The notes beneath the pieces were generated by a model. The model saw only the letters and a list, made by a program, of their open reading frames with translations, did no database searches and had not been told where the DNA came from. From positions 1-38,571 of the forward strand of contig CAYSZB010000018.1 in assembly GCA_964435475.1 (NCBI GenBank): a stretch of DNA of 38,571 bases, in the 5' to 3' direction. Every line of letters starts with the position of its first letter. Positions within the stretch are counted from its first letter, which is position 1. This document shows positions 8,086 through 16,626 of this stretch, piece by piece. The translations under genes were made by a program, and so were the position numbers. This DNA is from CAYSZB01 sp964435475 (GTDB lineage Bacteria; Chloroflexota; Anaerolineae; Anaerolineales; Anaerolineaceae).

Positions 8086-8874
8086 ATGGAAGATAAGATC
8101 AAAAATCAGGCATGGAATAGATCCAGTCTACTCATCCTGAGCACTTTCTTATTAATAATTGGCTTGATTGCATATATCTGGTGGCCTTTGCTAAAAGACT
8201 ACCTTGCTTCCTATCGATCTGATGTTCCTTTTTGGCTTCAAATTGACTGGCTTTTGATCATTCTTTTCCTGGTTATGTCGATATTAATCATGACCTATGC
8301 GAACATCAAAACCGATACGCTTCTTGTAGTCATTGCACTTGTTGGAGGATATGTCATTGAATTCTGGGGAACACAAACTGGTTTGTGGACTTACTATACT
8401 TATGAGCGTCCCCCGCTTTGGATAATCCCGGCTTGGCCAATTGCATTCCTGTCTGTCAATCGACTTGTCCATTATGTTACCCTGCTTAAGCTCAGAAACT
8501 TTAACAGATTATATTTTGTTTTGTATTGGGTCACCTTCCCCCTGTTTTTTGTTTTCCTGGTATTCTTTTCATTCATAACCGTAAGTAACATTCTGACGAT
8601 TAGCGTAATAATACTATGCGCATTTCTAATAATTATCAATCCCGATAAACAAAGCGCGGTCTTATATTTTTACTTGGGTTCAGCGCTGGGATATTTTCTG
8701 GAGCTTTGGGGGACTACCCGGGAATGTTGGACTTACTATACTGGTGGAACCCCTCCCCTTTTTACTGTCTTTGCCCATGGTTTTGCTACAGTGTCCATTT
8801 GGTTGGCTTACACCCTCTTAACCAACGCAGTAAAGCAACTGAAAAGGGCGAAACCTCTAACTAACCGGAGATGA
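8086..8874 (+). CDS. Integral membrane protein with duplicated E-x-W-G-T motif
   Basis: I do not recognise this protein with certainty. It has 262 residues and about seven or eight hydrophobic helices. Two loops carry the same pattern, E-x-W-G-T-x4-W-T-Y-Y-T-x3-P-P-L, starting at Glu92 and Glu206 and spaced 114 residues apart. This indicates duplication of a three- or four-helix unit. Acidic residues with W-G and aromatic clusters in such loops recall lycopene-cyclase/carotenoid-biosynthesis-type membrane proteins, but no carotenoid genes are nearby, so this is only a suggestion. No Shine-Dalgarno precedes the ATG; TATACT at 8066-8071 could be a -10 element. The 3' end overlaps the convergent cyclase gene by 14 bases. 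Confidence 0.75.
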   Translation: MEDKIKNQAWNRSSLLILSTFLLIIGLIAYIWWPLLKDYLASYRSDVPFWLQIDWLLIILFLVMSILIMTYANIKTDTLLVVIALVGGYVIEFWGTQTGLWTYYTYERPPLWIIPAWPIAFLSVNRLVHYVTLLKLRNFNRLYFVLYWVTFPLFFVFLVFFSFITVSNILTISVIILCAFLIIINPDKQSAVLYFYLGSALGYFLELWGTTRECWTYYTGGTPPLFTVFAHGFATVSIWLAYTLLTNAVKQLKRAKPLTNRR

Positions 8875-9496
8875 CCTGAACCTTTCCAAGAATAACTCTT
8901 GCTGGTGCCGCTTCTCTGCCGGCTAAGTTTATTGGTAGACAAATCATTTCATACTTTCCCGCTTTTACATCATTTAATACCAATCCCTCCACAACAACAA
9001 TTTCTGCCCCCAAAAGGATCTGGTGCGGCGCTGCACTGTTTGTATATGGAGATATTGATAAGTAATCAATTCCAATCAACTTAATGCCTTGCTCAACCAG
9101 CCACCTTGCACCAGTTTCGTCAATGGCTTTAAAATTCTCATCAAACCTGTCCTCAAAATTTTTCCACATCCTGGTTTTAAATATCAACCTCTGGGTTTGT
9201 TCAAAATACACAGTATCCAGGTAACTTTTGTCAATAACTTTTACTTCTTCCGGCACCTGGATGACATGGACCTCCCCTATCATTTCCGAGAGATCGATCT
9301 GATCGATCGATTTTCCATTTTCAAAAAAATGCAGTGGCGCATCGATATGGGTCCCGGAGTGCACAGACATACATAATCTTGTCAGGTTAACTTCATTGGC
9401 TGGAATTTGTTCTATCCAATCAAACTGAACCTTCGGGTCCCCAGGCCATATAGTTAATTTCTCGCTTATTGGTAAAGAAATATCGATCCAGGACAT
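8861..9496 (-). CDS. Cyclase-family metal-dependent hydrolase (kynurenine formamidase-like)
   Basis: The family (Pfam Cyclase, PF04199) holds metal-dependent amidases and hydrolases such as bacterial kynurenine formamidase KynB and isatin hydrolase. The family hallmark HSGTHIDAPLHF supplies the metal-binding His and Asp residues; DYLSISPY and a late PARVI segment also fit. I place the start at ATG 9496, which has GAGG five bases upstream, giving 211 aa beginning MSWIDISLP; an upstream in-frame codon at 9514 lacks such a site. No tryptophan-degradation gene is adjacent, so the substrate is unknown. It is transcribed divergently from the thiolase gene and its end overlaps the membrane protein gene. 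Confidence 0.85.
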   Translation of the reverse strand: MSWIDISLPISEKLTIWPGDPKVQFDWIEQIPANEVNLTRLCMSVHSGTHIDAPLHFFENGKSIDQIDLSEMIGEVHVIQVPEEVKVIDKSYLDTVYFEQTQRLIFKTRMWKNFEDRFDENFKAIDETGARWLVEQGIKLIGIDYLSISPYTNSAAPHQILLGAEIVVVEGLVLNDVKAGKYEMICLPINLAGREAAPARVILGKVQVISG

Positions 9497-9590
9497 TGCC
9501 ACCTCATTTTTCACATAATCAAGCAGGTAAGAGATAATTTATTTTGACCTTATAGCTTTATAATAGATTATATCTAGCATTAAGAGGTCT

Positions 9591-10754
9591 ATGGTGCAAA
9601 AGCCTTACATAAATGGCATTGGTCAGATCAAAGTAGCAGAACACTGGGATAAATCCTTGCGTGAGATGGCTGGCGAGGCTGCCTTGTTGGCTCTTCAGGA
9701 TGCTGATTTTCCCCCGGTTGATGGTCTTTTTATTGGTAACATGATGTCTCCAACAGCCAACAGGCAATCTAACCTCGGACCACTCCTGGCTGATTGGCTG
9801 GATTTAAATTTTACCGAAGCGGTTAGTGTTGAATCAGCTTGTGCTTCGGGCTCAAGCGCATTTCGCAATGCCGTATTGGCAATTGCCTCAGGTCAGATTA
9901 CAACCGCCCTCGTTGTAGGTGTGGAAAAAATGACCGATTCCCCCAGCTCGGAAATTACCACATCATTGGCATCAGCCGCTGATGCTGACCTCGAAGTGGA
10001 TATGGGTGTTTCTTTTGTTGCCCTGAATGCTTTGATCATGAAGCGTTATATGCATGAATATGGCTGGAATGCAAGTGACTTCGCGATCTTTTCGATAAAT
10101 GCACACAACAATGCCACCGCCAACCCATATGCCCGGTTTAACAAGGAGATCACTTTACAAAGTTTCAAGACTTCGCCCATGGTCTGTGATCCGATCAATT
10201 TGCTTGATGCTTCCTCGATCGGTGATGGTGCCGCTGCAGTTGTCATATCCTGTAAACCTCTGGAGAAATCTCACAGTTTTGTCACTGTAACCGGATCTGC
10301 CTCCGCCACAGACACAATTTCACTGCAAAACCGAGATGTACCAACATGGTTGAAAGCAGTTGAGCTTTCTGCCAGGAGAGCGTATTCTCAGGCGGGCATT
10401 TCCCCCGCTGAGATTGGTGTGTTTGAGTATCATGATGCATTTTCTATCATGGCAGCACTGTCACTTGAAGCATGTGGCTTTTGTGACCAGGGTCAAGCAC
10501 CAAAAAATGCCAACAATGGAGAAATCCAAATACATGGGCGAATACCTGTAGCCACACGGGGAGGACTTAAAGCCAGGGGGCACCCGGTTGGTGCCACAGG
10601 TCTCTACCAGATCGTTGAAGTAACCCAGCAGCTTCGTGGTGAATGCGGTACCACCCAGGTTGAAAATAATACTATTGGCATGGCACAGAATATAGGCGGA
10701 TCAGGTTCAAATGTGATCACGCACATTATTGAGCGTCAACCACTTAATAGATAA
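9591..10754 (+). CDS. Thiolase family protein (archaeal/SCP-x-like acetyl-CoA acyltransferase)
   Basis: Thiolases make or cleave 3-ketoacyl-CoA. This 387-residue protein has the acyl-accepting Cys84 in SACASGSSAF, His281 in EYHDAF and His331 in GGLKARGHPVGATG. The usual C-terminal catalytic Cys-x-Gly is replaced by NIGGSGSN (from Asn367), as in the SCP-x and archaeal thiolase group rather than classical AtoB/FadA. Archaeal relatives work with HMG-CoA synthase and a DUF35 protein in mevalonate synthesis, but neither partner is present here, so direction and chain length are open. The ATG has AAGAGG a few bases upstream. The gene precedes the GH13 gene by 33 bases. Confidence 0.88.
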   Translation: MVQKPYINGIGQIKVAEHWDKSLREMAGEAALLALQDADFPPVDGLFIGNMMSPTANRQSNLGPLLADWLDLNFTEAVSVESACASGSSAFRNAVLAIASGQITTALVVGVEKMTDSPSSEITTSLASAADADLEVDMGVSFVALNALIMKRYMHEYGWNASDFAIFSINAHNNATANPYARFNKEITLQSFKTSPMVCDPINLLDASSIGDGAAAVVISCKPLEKSHSFVTVTGSASATDTISLQNRDVPTWLKAVELSARRAYSQAGISPAEIGVFEYHDAFSIMAALSLEACGFCDQGQAPKNANNGEIQIHGRIPVATRGGLKARGHPVGATGLYQIVEVTQQLRGECGTTQVENNTIGMAQNIGGSGSNVITHIIERQPLNR

Positions 10755-10787
10755 AATTCGAATAATTTACCACTAATAAGGATAAAG

Positions 10788-13700
10788 ATGGAATTTCATA
10801 TTTCTCGTAAAAGTCGTGACAAATACGGTTTTGATCTGGTCTTATTTTCAACTAAGGGTAATGTAATATTTGCGAATTTCCATGCTGCCCGTCTATTCAG
10901 TCAAACCATTAATTCAAAAATAGATCTGGCCACTTATCCTGAAAAAGCAATTCAAGCAGGTCAGATCAATGCACTGGGATTGATTGACGAGATTTTTCAC
11001 CTGGTTTTTCATCAATATTTGGAGGATACAGGTACCGGGATTCTCAAAGAATTGATCGCATTCCTTGAAGGCAAGCTTGGGAAACAGGAATTACAAGAGG
11101 TTCTTGTTCAATTCGATGATCTCTTCCCGATGGTTAAAGATTATCGGCAAGTTAAAACTGTAAATCAAGAATTGATCAAACAGGGAGATCAAACAGCCAT
11201 CTCTGAAACGCTGGAAGAAATGCTGATGCTTTGGATCACCAATCAAAATCCTGCAATATTCCCATATAGCGAATTGTTTGACGATAATGAATTGATTAAA
11301 ACATCATCATACAAACAAGTTATTGCATTACTTTCAGGTTTCTTTGAAGAAAAACCTCATTTTGGCCCAGAAGATCAGGATATTGTGACGATGCTGAGGT
11401 CACCAGCTATGGAAATTCCTTATTCTCTGAGTGGGCAATTGGAGTATATTCGTGTCAAGTGGGGACACCTTATTGGCAGTTACTTATATAGATTATTAGG
11501 CTCCTTGGATCTGATTAAGGAGGAGGAAAAACGATATTTTACTGGAGATATATCCTCCCTTCCCACGAGTGAACCTGACCTGTATGGTGATGGCATTGAG
11601 ACCGAGAATTTTAGTCCTGACAGTGATTGGATGCCAAATGTGGTCATGTTGGCCAAAAACACTTATGTCTGGCTGGCCCAACTTTCGAAAGAATACGGAA
11701 AACAGATTAAGTTCCTATCAGAGATTCCCGATGAAGCTCTCGACATGCTTGCCAAATGGGGCTTTACAGGGTTATGGCTGATAGGTTTATGGGAAAGAAG
11801 TCAGTCATCCAAACGAATAAAACAACTCTGTGGGAATCCGGATGCCGTTGCTTCAGCATATTCTTTGAGCAAATATCAAATCGCCAACGATTTGGGAGGA
11901 GAACTAGCTTACAAGAACTTAAAGGACAGAGCATCAGCCAGGGGTATACGGCTGGCAAGCGACATGGTTCCAAACCATATGGGTATAGACTCGGATTGGG
12001 TATATGACCATCCTGATTGGTTTATACAACTGGATCATAGTCCTTTTCCTTCATACTCTTTCAATGGGATTGATCTCTCGCTGAATCCAGATATTTCCAT
12101 AAACCTTGAAGATCACTATTACGATCGCTCTGATGCTGCAGTCGTGTTCAAGTATTACGATCATCGAAGAGGGCAAAATCGTTTTATTTACCATGGCAAC
12201 GACGGCACAAGCATGCCCTGGAATGATACAGCGCAACTGAATTACTTGAATCCCGAGGTCAGGGAAGCAGTAATTCAGACAATACTGGAGGTGGCCAGGA
12301 AGTTTCCGATCATCCGCTTTGATGCTGCAATGACATTGACCAAAAAGCATTACCAAAGACTTTGGTATCCGCAACCAGGCTCAGGAGGAGATATCCCAAC
12401 CAGAGCTGAATATGGCATGAGTAAGGGTGATTTTGACCAGGCGATTCCAGAAGAATTCTGGAGGCAAGTTGTGGATCGGGTATCCCTGGAGGTACCAGAT
12501 ACACTTTTATTAGCTGAGGCTTTTTGGCTTATGGAAGGTTATTTTGTGCGCACGCTGGGGATGCATCGTGTTTACAACAGCGCATTCATGAATATGCTCA
12601 GAAACGAAGAAAATGAGAAATATCGCCATTTGATCAAGAGCACCTTGGAGTTTGATCCTCAAATCTTGAAAAGATATGTCAATTTCATGAACAACCCAGA
12701 TGAAAAAACTGCGATTGAGCAATTTGGGAAAGGCGACAAATATTTTGGCATTTGTACCCTGTTGGTGACAATGCCAGGTCTTCCGATGATAGGCCATGGT
12801 CAGATCGAGGGATACTCTGAAAAATATGGCATGGAGTATTATCGCCCGTATTGGGATGAGGTACCGGATGGTAATCTTGTCAAACGGCATGAATACGAAA
12901 TTTTTCCACTGGTCAGGAAAAGATATCTTTTCGCTGATGTTGAAAATTTTAATTTATTTAATTTTGTGAACGATTATGGAGGTGTAGACGAGAATATTTT
13001 TGCCTACACAAATGGGAAAGGTTCAGAGAGAAGCCTTGTCATCATCAACAATAAATTTAGCAAGACACAAGGGTACGTGAAGCTATCCACAGCTAAGAAA
13101 AACAAGCTTACCAGTGAGTTTCTCCAGATTTCAATTTTCGATAGCTTAAACTTAGGAACCGGTTTCGGCAATTATGTAATTTTCAGGGACACCAGGTCGA
13201 ACCTGCAATATATAAAATCGGTTGACGAGATATTTAAAAGGGGGCTATATTTCACTTTAGAGGCGTATGAGTATCACGTTTTTCTTGATTTTCGATTAGT
13301 GGAGGACGATGATAACCAACAATATTCTCACCTCGAAAAGTTCCTAAACGGCAGAGGTGTGCCGAGTATCGGAGAAGCATTGCGTGAATTGAGAATTGCG
13401 CCGATACTGGATCCATTAAGGACTCTTATAAATTCCTCATCCCTTTCCCACCTCCTTAATAACCTTAAGAACCACGAGTTGGATGAATTAACCTTTAGTG
13501 ACTACATCACTAGATATAGCGAAAATTATTCACTCTTCCTTGGAGCCATTGATGCTCATGTTAACCTCAACTTAGACAAGACAATTGTTATCAGCAAATT
13601 CTTAGCTGAAATGATCTCACTCAAATCACTTGTTTATGAGAATCAAGACATCAAAAAACGAACAAAGGGGAAATATGCTATTGCCCAGGAATTTGTAAAG

Positions 13701-14237
13701 GCAAGTCTTAAGGAAGATAGTATTCTTTTGTCGATTATTCTTTGGTCCTTATTGCATAATCTCGGTGGATTTGTCAATTCAACGAGTAATGCAGATCTTG
13801 CTGTCTCGCTCTTTGATGAATGGAAGCTTGCACCTTATTTAGAGAAGGAACTCGTAAACTTAGGATTGGAGTATTCCAAATCCCTGGAAATTGTGAGGTC
13901 GCTAAAATGCATGATCTCATTGCAAAATTGGGCAGACGATACTATTCATAAAACCCCCCGTTCAATTATACAATACTGGTTAAATGACCAGACCTTCAGA
14001 TTAGCAATCAATATCAATCGTTATAACGATGTTCTCTGGTTTAATAAAGAACTCTTTCAAACAATGCTCAAGGACCTGTCAACAACAGCCTGGTTAATCA
14101 GTGCTGAAACATCCTTAAGATATAGGTCATCTCATGTCCAGGATATGATCATAGCCAATGATGCCATTCAGCAAGTGTTAAAAGCTGGGCAGAAGTCAGG
14201 ATACCAGGTACAAAAAATGGTGGAGAGCCTAAAATAG
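10788..14237 (+). CDS. Very large GH13 (alpha-amylase superfamily) protein
   Basis: The protein has 1149 residues, about twice a typical amylase. Residues 1-280 are mostly helical with no recognised domain. The GH13 barrel follows (about 285-730) with region I DMVPNHMG (Asp392), region II IIRFDAAMT (nucleophile Asp512), region III LLLAEAFW (acid/base Glu577) and region IV FVNFMNNPDE (Asp638). The catalytic triad is intact, but the usual region IV His before Asp is Pro, as in the NTPD of GlgE enzymes; the rest does not look like GlgE. A beta-sandwich-like domain (about 735-845) and about 300 helical residues end the protein. There is no signal peptide, so it is probably cytoplasmic and acts on alpha-glucan or maltose-type substrates. 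AAGGA precedes the ATG. It converges on the GH57 gene, eight bases apart. Confidence 0.85.
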   Translation: MEFHISRKSRDKYGFDLVLFSTKGNVIFANFHAARLFSQTINSKIDLATYPEKAIQAGQINALGLIDEIFHLVFHQYLEDTGTGILKELIAFLEGKLGKQELQEVLVQFDDLFPMVKDYRQVKTVNQELIKQGDQTAISETLEEMLMLWITNQNPAIFPYSELFDDNELIKTSSYKQVIALLSGFFEEKPHFGPEDQDIVTMLRSPAMEIPYSLSGQLEYIRVKWGHLIGSYLYRLLGSLDLIKEEEKRYFTGDISSLPTSEPDLYGDGIETENFSPDSDWMPNVVMLAKNTYVWLAQLSKEYGKQIKFLSEIPDEALDMLAKWGFTGLWLIGLWERSQSSKRIKQLCGNPDAVASAYSLSKYQIANDLGGELAYKNLKDRASARGIRLASDMVPNHMGIDSDWVYDHPDWFIQLDHSPFPSYSFNGIDLSLNPDISINLEDHYYDRSDAAVVFKYYDHRRGQNRFIYHGNDGTSMPWNDTAQLNYLNPEVREAVIQTILEVARKFPIIRFDAAMTLTKKHYQRLWYPQPGSGGDIPTRAEYGMSKGDFDQAIPEEFWRQVVDRVSLEVPDTLLLAEAFWLMEGYFVRTLGMHRVYNSAFMNMLRNEENEKYRHLIKSTLEFDPQILKRYVNFMNNPDEKTAIEQFGKGDKYFGICTLLVTMPGLPMIGHGQIEGYSEKYGMEYYRPYWDEVPDGNLVKRHEYEIFPLVRKRYLFADVENFNLFNFVNDYGGVDENIFAYTNGKGSERSLVIINNKFSKTQGYVKLSTAKKNKLTSEFLQISIFDSLNLGTGFGNYVIFRDTRSNLQYIKSVDEIFKRGLYFTLEAYEYHVFLDFRLVEDDDNQQYSHLEKFLNGRGVPSIGEALRELRIAPILDPLRTLINSSSLSHLLNNLKNHELDELTFSDYITRYSENYSLFLGAIDAHVNLNLDKTIVISKFLAEMISLKSLVYENQDIKKRTKGKYAIAQEFVKASLKEDSILLSIILWSLLHNLGGFVNSTSNADLAVSLFDEWKLAPYLEKELVNLGLEYSKSLEIVRSLKCMISLQNWADDTIHKTPRSIIQYWLNDQTFRLAININRYNDVLWFNKELFQTMLKDLSTTAWLISAETSLRYRSSHVQDMIIANDAIQQVLKAGQKSGYQVQKMVESLK

Positions 14238-14253
14238 AGATTACTCTACTTTT
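14231..14253. terminator. Possible bidirectional terminator between GH13 and GH57 genes
   Basis: TAGAG (14235-14239) and CTCTA (14244-14248) form a short stem around ATTA, flanked by AAAA on the left and TTTT on the right. The two convergent stop codons are inside it. The stem is only five pairs and AT-rich, so it would be weak. Confidence 0.35.
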
Positions 14254-15616
14254 GGTTTAGGCGTAGCATGGTCTGAGAAAAAACAGTATCACCTCTCAGA
14301 CCTGTTTTATTGCTCTTGACGACACTCAAAAGATCAAGCGCTTGTTCTGTTAAGTCAACCCCACTTGCTTTCTGGGTTAGCCATACTGCTTTTGCACAGT
14401 AGGCAATATTATTTAATGGTTCAATACGGTGAAATTCATCAAAAAACCATCCACAGGAACTGAACATCTTCTGACGCTCAAGTTGGGCTTTTAATAAGAG
14501 CTCTAGGCTACCCTTACCTTTTGTCGACAATCCATCCAAGTTGAATCTATTAAGCAAATCTTGCACATCTTCTTCTTTCAAGATTACATGAATATAATCT
14601 TTGGTTAATCGTAAATAATCAATCCTTTTATTGTCAGAAAAATTTATGTAGACTTTATTCAATTCATCTCCGAGTTGATTGATAGCGACCCGTAGAGGTT
14701 TCTTCCAGTTTGCTCCAGGTGTACAAGTACATTCATTCTTCCAGCGCTCAACACCGTGAAAGCAACTCCATGATGTGTTGTCCCTAATTTTCACGATTTT
14801 TAATTTATTACTATTCTTTATTAATAACGAAGGAAACACAATTTCCACCTGTCGTTTTTCTGCACCATCGCCTAGGATATAGGCTAAGAATTTTTCTCTA
14901 AATGGTTGGTGGTGCCCATACAACTCACCATCACTGGCAATTATTCTTGGATTTCCATCCTCAATTTTTAGCTTTTCTAAAAAAATATCTCCATTTACTG
15001 TTTCTTGAGGGTTAAAACTCACTGATGTGCTGATTAACTGGTCATAGAAAAACACAGTAAAAGGGTTTCTTTCTTCTGATAATTTTACAGAAAAATATGT
15101 CTCTCCCTGGGACCTTCCCTCCATTTGCCAGGGAGCAAGGATTGTAAATTTTATTCCTTCATCAGCGCAAATTTCAAGAGTCTCAGTGTCAACAGCTGTT
15201 TCAGGCAGCCATATTCCTTCAGGGGTATGACAAAAATGGTGAATGTAATCTATCTTCCCCCAATGTATCTGGATACTCTTATCATAGGATGAAGCTAAAG
15301 GCAAAATAACATGATTATAGGGCTGGGCTAAAGCATTGCTTACGCCTTGAATGCGAAAAACCTCCCTCTCTTGTTCAAGAATTTTCTGATATGTTTCTTG
15401 ATCGTTGGTCTCTAACCATTGAAATAACGTCGGACCTATGTTGAATGAAATTTTTCTGAAGTTTTCGAGTTCAGCATTCGGTTTGTAACATTCTGCATTT
15501 ATCTTTTCATTCCAATTGCGAAATGGTTCAGCCCCTGGTTCATCAGGAATGACCCCGGATATTGGATCTTCCCTGGGAGGTTGATAAAAATGTCCATGCA
15601 CGCATAATAATGTCAT
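14246..15616 (-). CDS. Glycoside hydrolase family 57 protein, short DUF3536 type
   Basis: GH57 enzymes are retaining alpha-glucanases, branching enzymes or glucanotransferases. The N terminus has the HGHFYQPPREDP signature (7-18) of the GH57-DUF3536 group. GIWLPETAVD contains Glu139, the expected nucleophile region, and ASDGELYGHH has Asp229, the expected acid/base. A segment SWSCFHGVERW, found at the GH57/DUF3536 junction in relatives, follows near residue 290. Relatives I know of are around 800 residues; this one is 456, so much of the DUF3536 region is missing. The end is a normal stop with no sign of a frameshift. The ATG directly abuts the stop codon of the upstream SDR gene (TAAATG), showing translational coupling. 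Confidence 0.85.
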   Translation of the reverse strand: MTLLCVHGHFYQPPREDPISGVIPDEPGAEPFRNWNEKINAECYKPNAELENFRKISFNIGPTLFQWLETNDQETYQKILEQEREVFRIQGVSNALAQPYNHVILPLASSYDKSIQIHWGKIDYIHHFCHTPEGIWLPETAVDTETLEICADEGIKFTILAPWQMEGRSQGETYFSVKLSEERNPFTVFFYDQLISTSVSFNPQETVNGDIFLEKLKIEDGNPRIIASDGELYGHHQPFREKFLAYILGDGAEKRQVEIVFPSLLIKNSNKLKIVKIRDNTSWSCFHGVERWKNECTCTPGANWKKPLRVAINQLGDELNKVYINFSDNKRIDYLRLTKDYIHVILKEEDVQDLLNRFNLDGLSTKGKGSLELLLKAQLERQKMFSSCGWFFDEFHRIEPLNNIAYCAKAVWLTQKASGVDLTEQALDLLSVVKSNKTGLRGDTVFSQTMLRLNQK

Positions 15617-16534
15617 TTATTGCTTACCTTTATTAAATTCTTTATAGTCCTTTAGATAATCAATATGATCTAAAAACCTCGCTGGTTTAAAACCGAAATG
15701 GATCGGGATAGAATTCAAGTCACAAATTCTGTCGCTTGCCAGGTAATCAATCCAAAAAACCGAGGTCGGGAAATCCTTATCAATTAATTCCAGAAATTCT
15801 GTTATTCTGCTGAGGATAACTGGCTTTATTGAGACTAACGATCGCTTTAATTCCATCTTGGACAGGACCATCCTGATGATATCTTTAAAACTAAAGAATT
15901 CTGGTCCACCAATTTCGATAGTTTTATGGAATAATTCCGGGTTATTGATCGACCAGGTCAGGCATGTGACAATATCCTCGATCCAAACAGGTTGTAAAAG
16001 CGCTGAACCATCATCCGGAATAAGTAAAATACCTGGAGCTTTGTTTGCCAGCCGCGCAATTTGTGTTGTAAAGTGGTCTTTTACGCCGTACACCAATCCA
16101 GTCCTGATTATTAAATAATCCAACCCTGAATTAATGATAGCGTCTTCAGATAATCCTTTTGCCTTTAGGAGCGGATATGCGGAAGCCTTATCTGCACCGA
16201 TGTGACTTAAGTAAATGATCTGTTTAACATTTGAGGCCTTAGCAACCGAACATAAATTGTTTGTTCCTTTGACTTCGACATCAAATAAACTAGATCGCGT
16301 TCCGCGGGTTTCTGAGCCTGCCAGATGAAAAATTACATCAACATCTCCTAGGACTGTTCTTAAATTCCGTTCTTCACTCAGGCTGCTCACAGCTACTTCA
16401 ATCGGAAGGCTTTTGGGTAAGAAAGGTGATTTTTGTGAGGGATGGAGTAAAAGTTTAACTTTTTGACCGGTACCTGATAAATGCCGGATGAGTGCATTAC
16501 CAATAAAACCAGTGCTGCCTGTTACCAAGATCAT
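15617..16534 (-). CDS. NAD(P)-binding extended/atypical SDR protein (NDUFA9-like epimerase fold)
   Basis: This 305-residue protein starts with the Rossmann motif TGSTGFIG (5-12). It has HLAG at the end of strand 4. It lacks a clean YxxxK active site: the region reads YLSHIGADKASAYPLLKAKGLSED, where Tyr and Lys are spaced as Y-x3-K. This fits atypical SDRs related to the complex I NDUFA9 subunit and sugar-nucleotide epimerases. The substrate is unknown. It is the first gene of a two-gene unit with the GH57 gene, suggesting a link to glucan metabolism, though this rests on position only. No Shine-Dalgarno precedes the ATG; TATAAT lies nine bases upstream. Confidence 0.8.
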   Translation of the reverse strand: MILVTGSTGFIGNALIRHLSGTGQKVKLLLHPSQKSPFLPKSLPIEVAVSSLSEERNLRTVLGDVDVIFHLAGSETRGTRSSLFDVEVKGTNNLCSVAKASNVKQIIYLSHIGADKASAYPLLKAKGLSEDAIINSGLDYLIIRTGLVYGVKDHFTTQIARLANKAPGILLIPDDGSALLQPVWIEDIVTCLTWSINNPELFHKTIEIGGPEFFSFKDIIRMVLSKMELKRSLVSIKPVILSRITEFLELIDKDFPTSVFWIDYLASDRICDLNSIPIHFGFKPARFLDHIDYLKDYKEFNKGKQ

Positions 16535-16543
16535 CGTTTAGGG

Positions 16544-16549
16544 ATTATA
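16544..16549 (-). promoter_or_regulatory. Possible -10 element giving a near-leaderless SDR-GH57 transcript
   Basis: On the minus strand a perfect TATAAT is followed by nine bases (CCCTAAACG) and then the ATG at 16534. A start seven or so bases after the hexamer leaves a leader of about two or three bases. There is no ribosome-binding site and no convincing -35 element. Confidence 0.4.
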
Positions 16550-16626
16550 GCAGATAAAAGAATGAATTTCTGGCATGTCTCTTGCATCCAATCAATTAGG
16601 AAAAGTAACTATTCGAGGTAAATAAT

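Noticed and set aside
9542..9575. TTGACC with AT-rich hexamers as the thiolase promoter
   Set aside because: At spacings of 16-18 no hexamer resembles TATAAT well enough.
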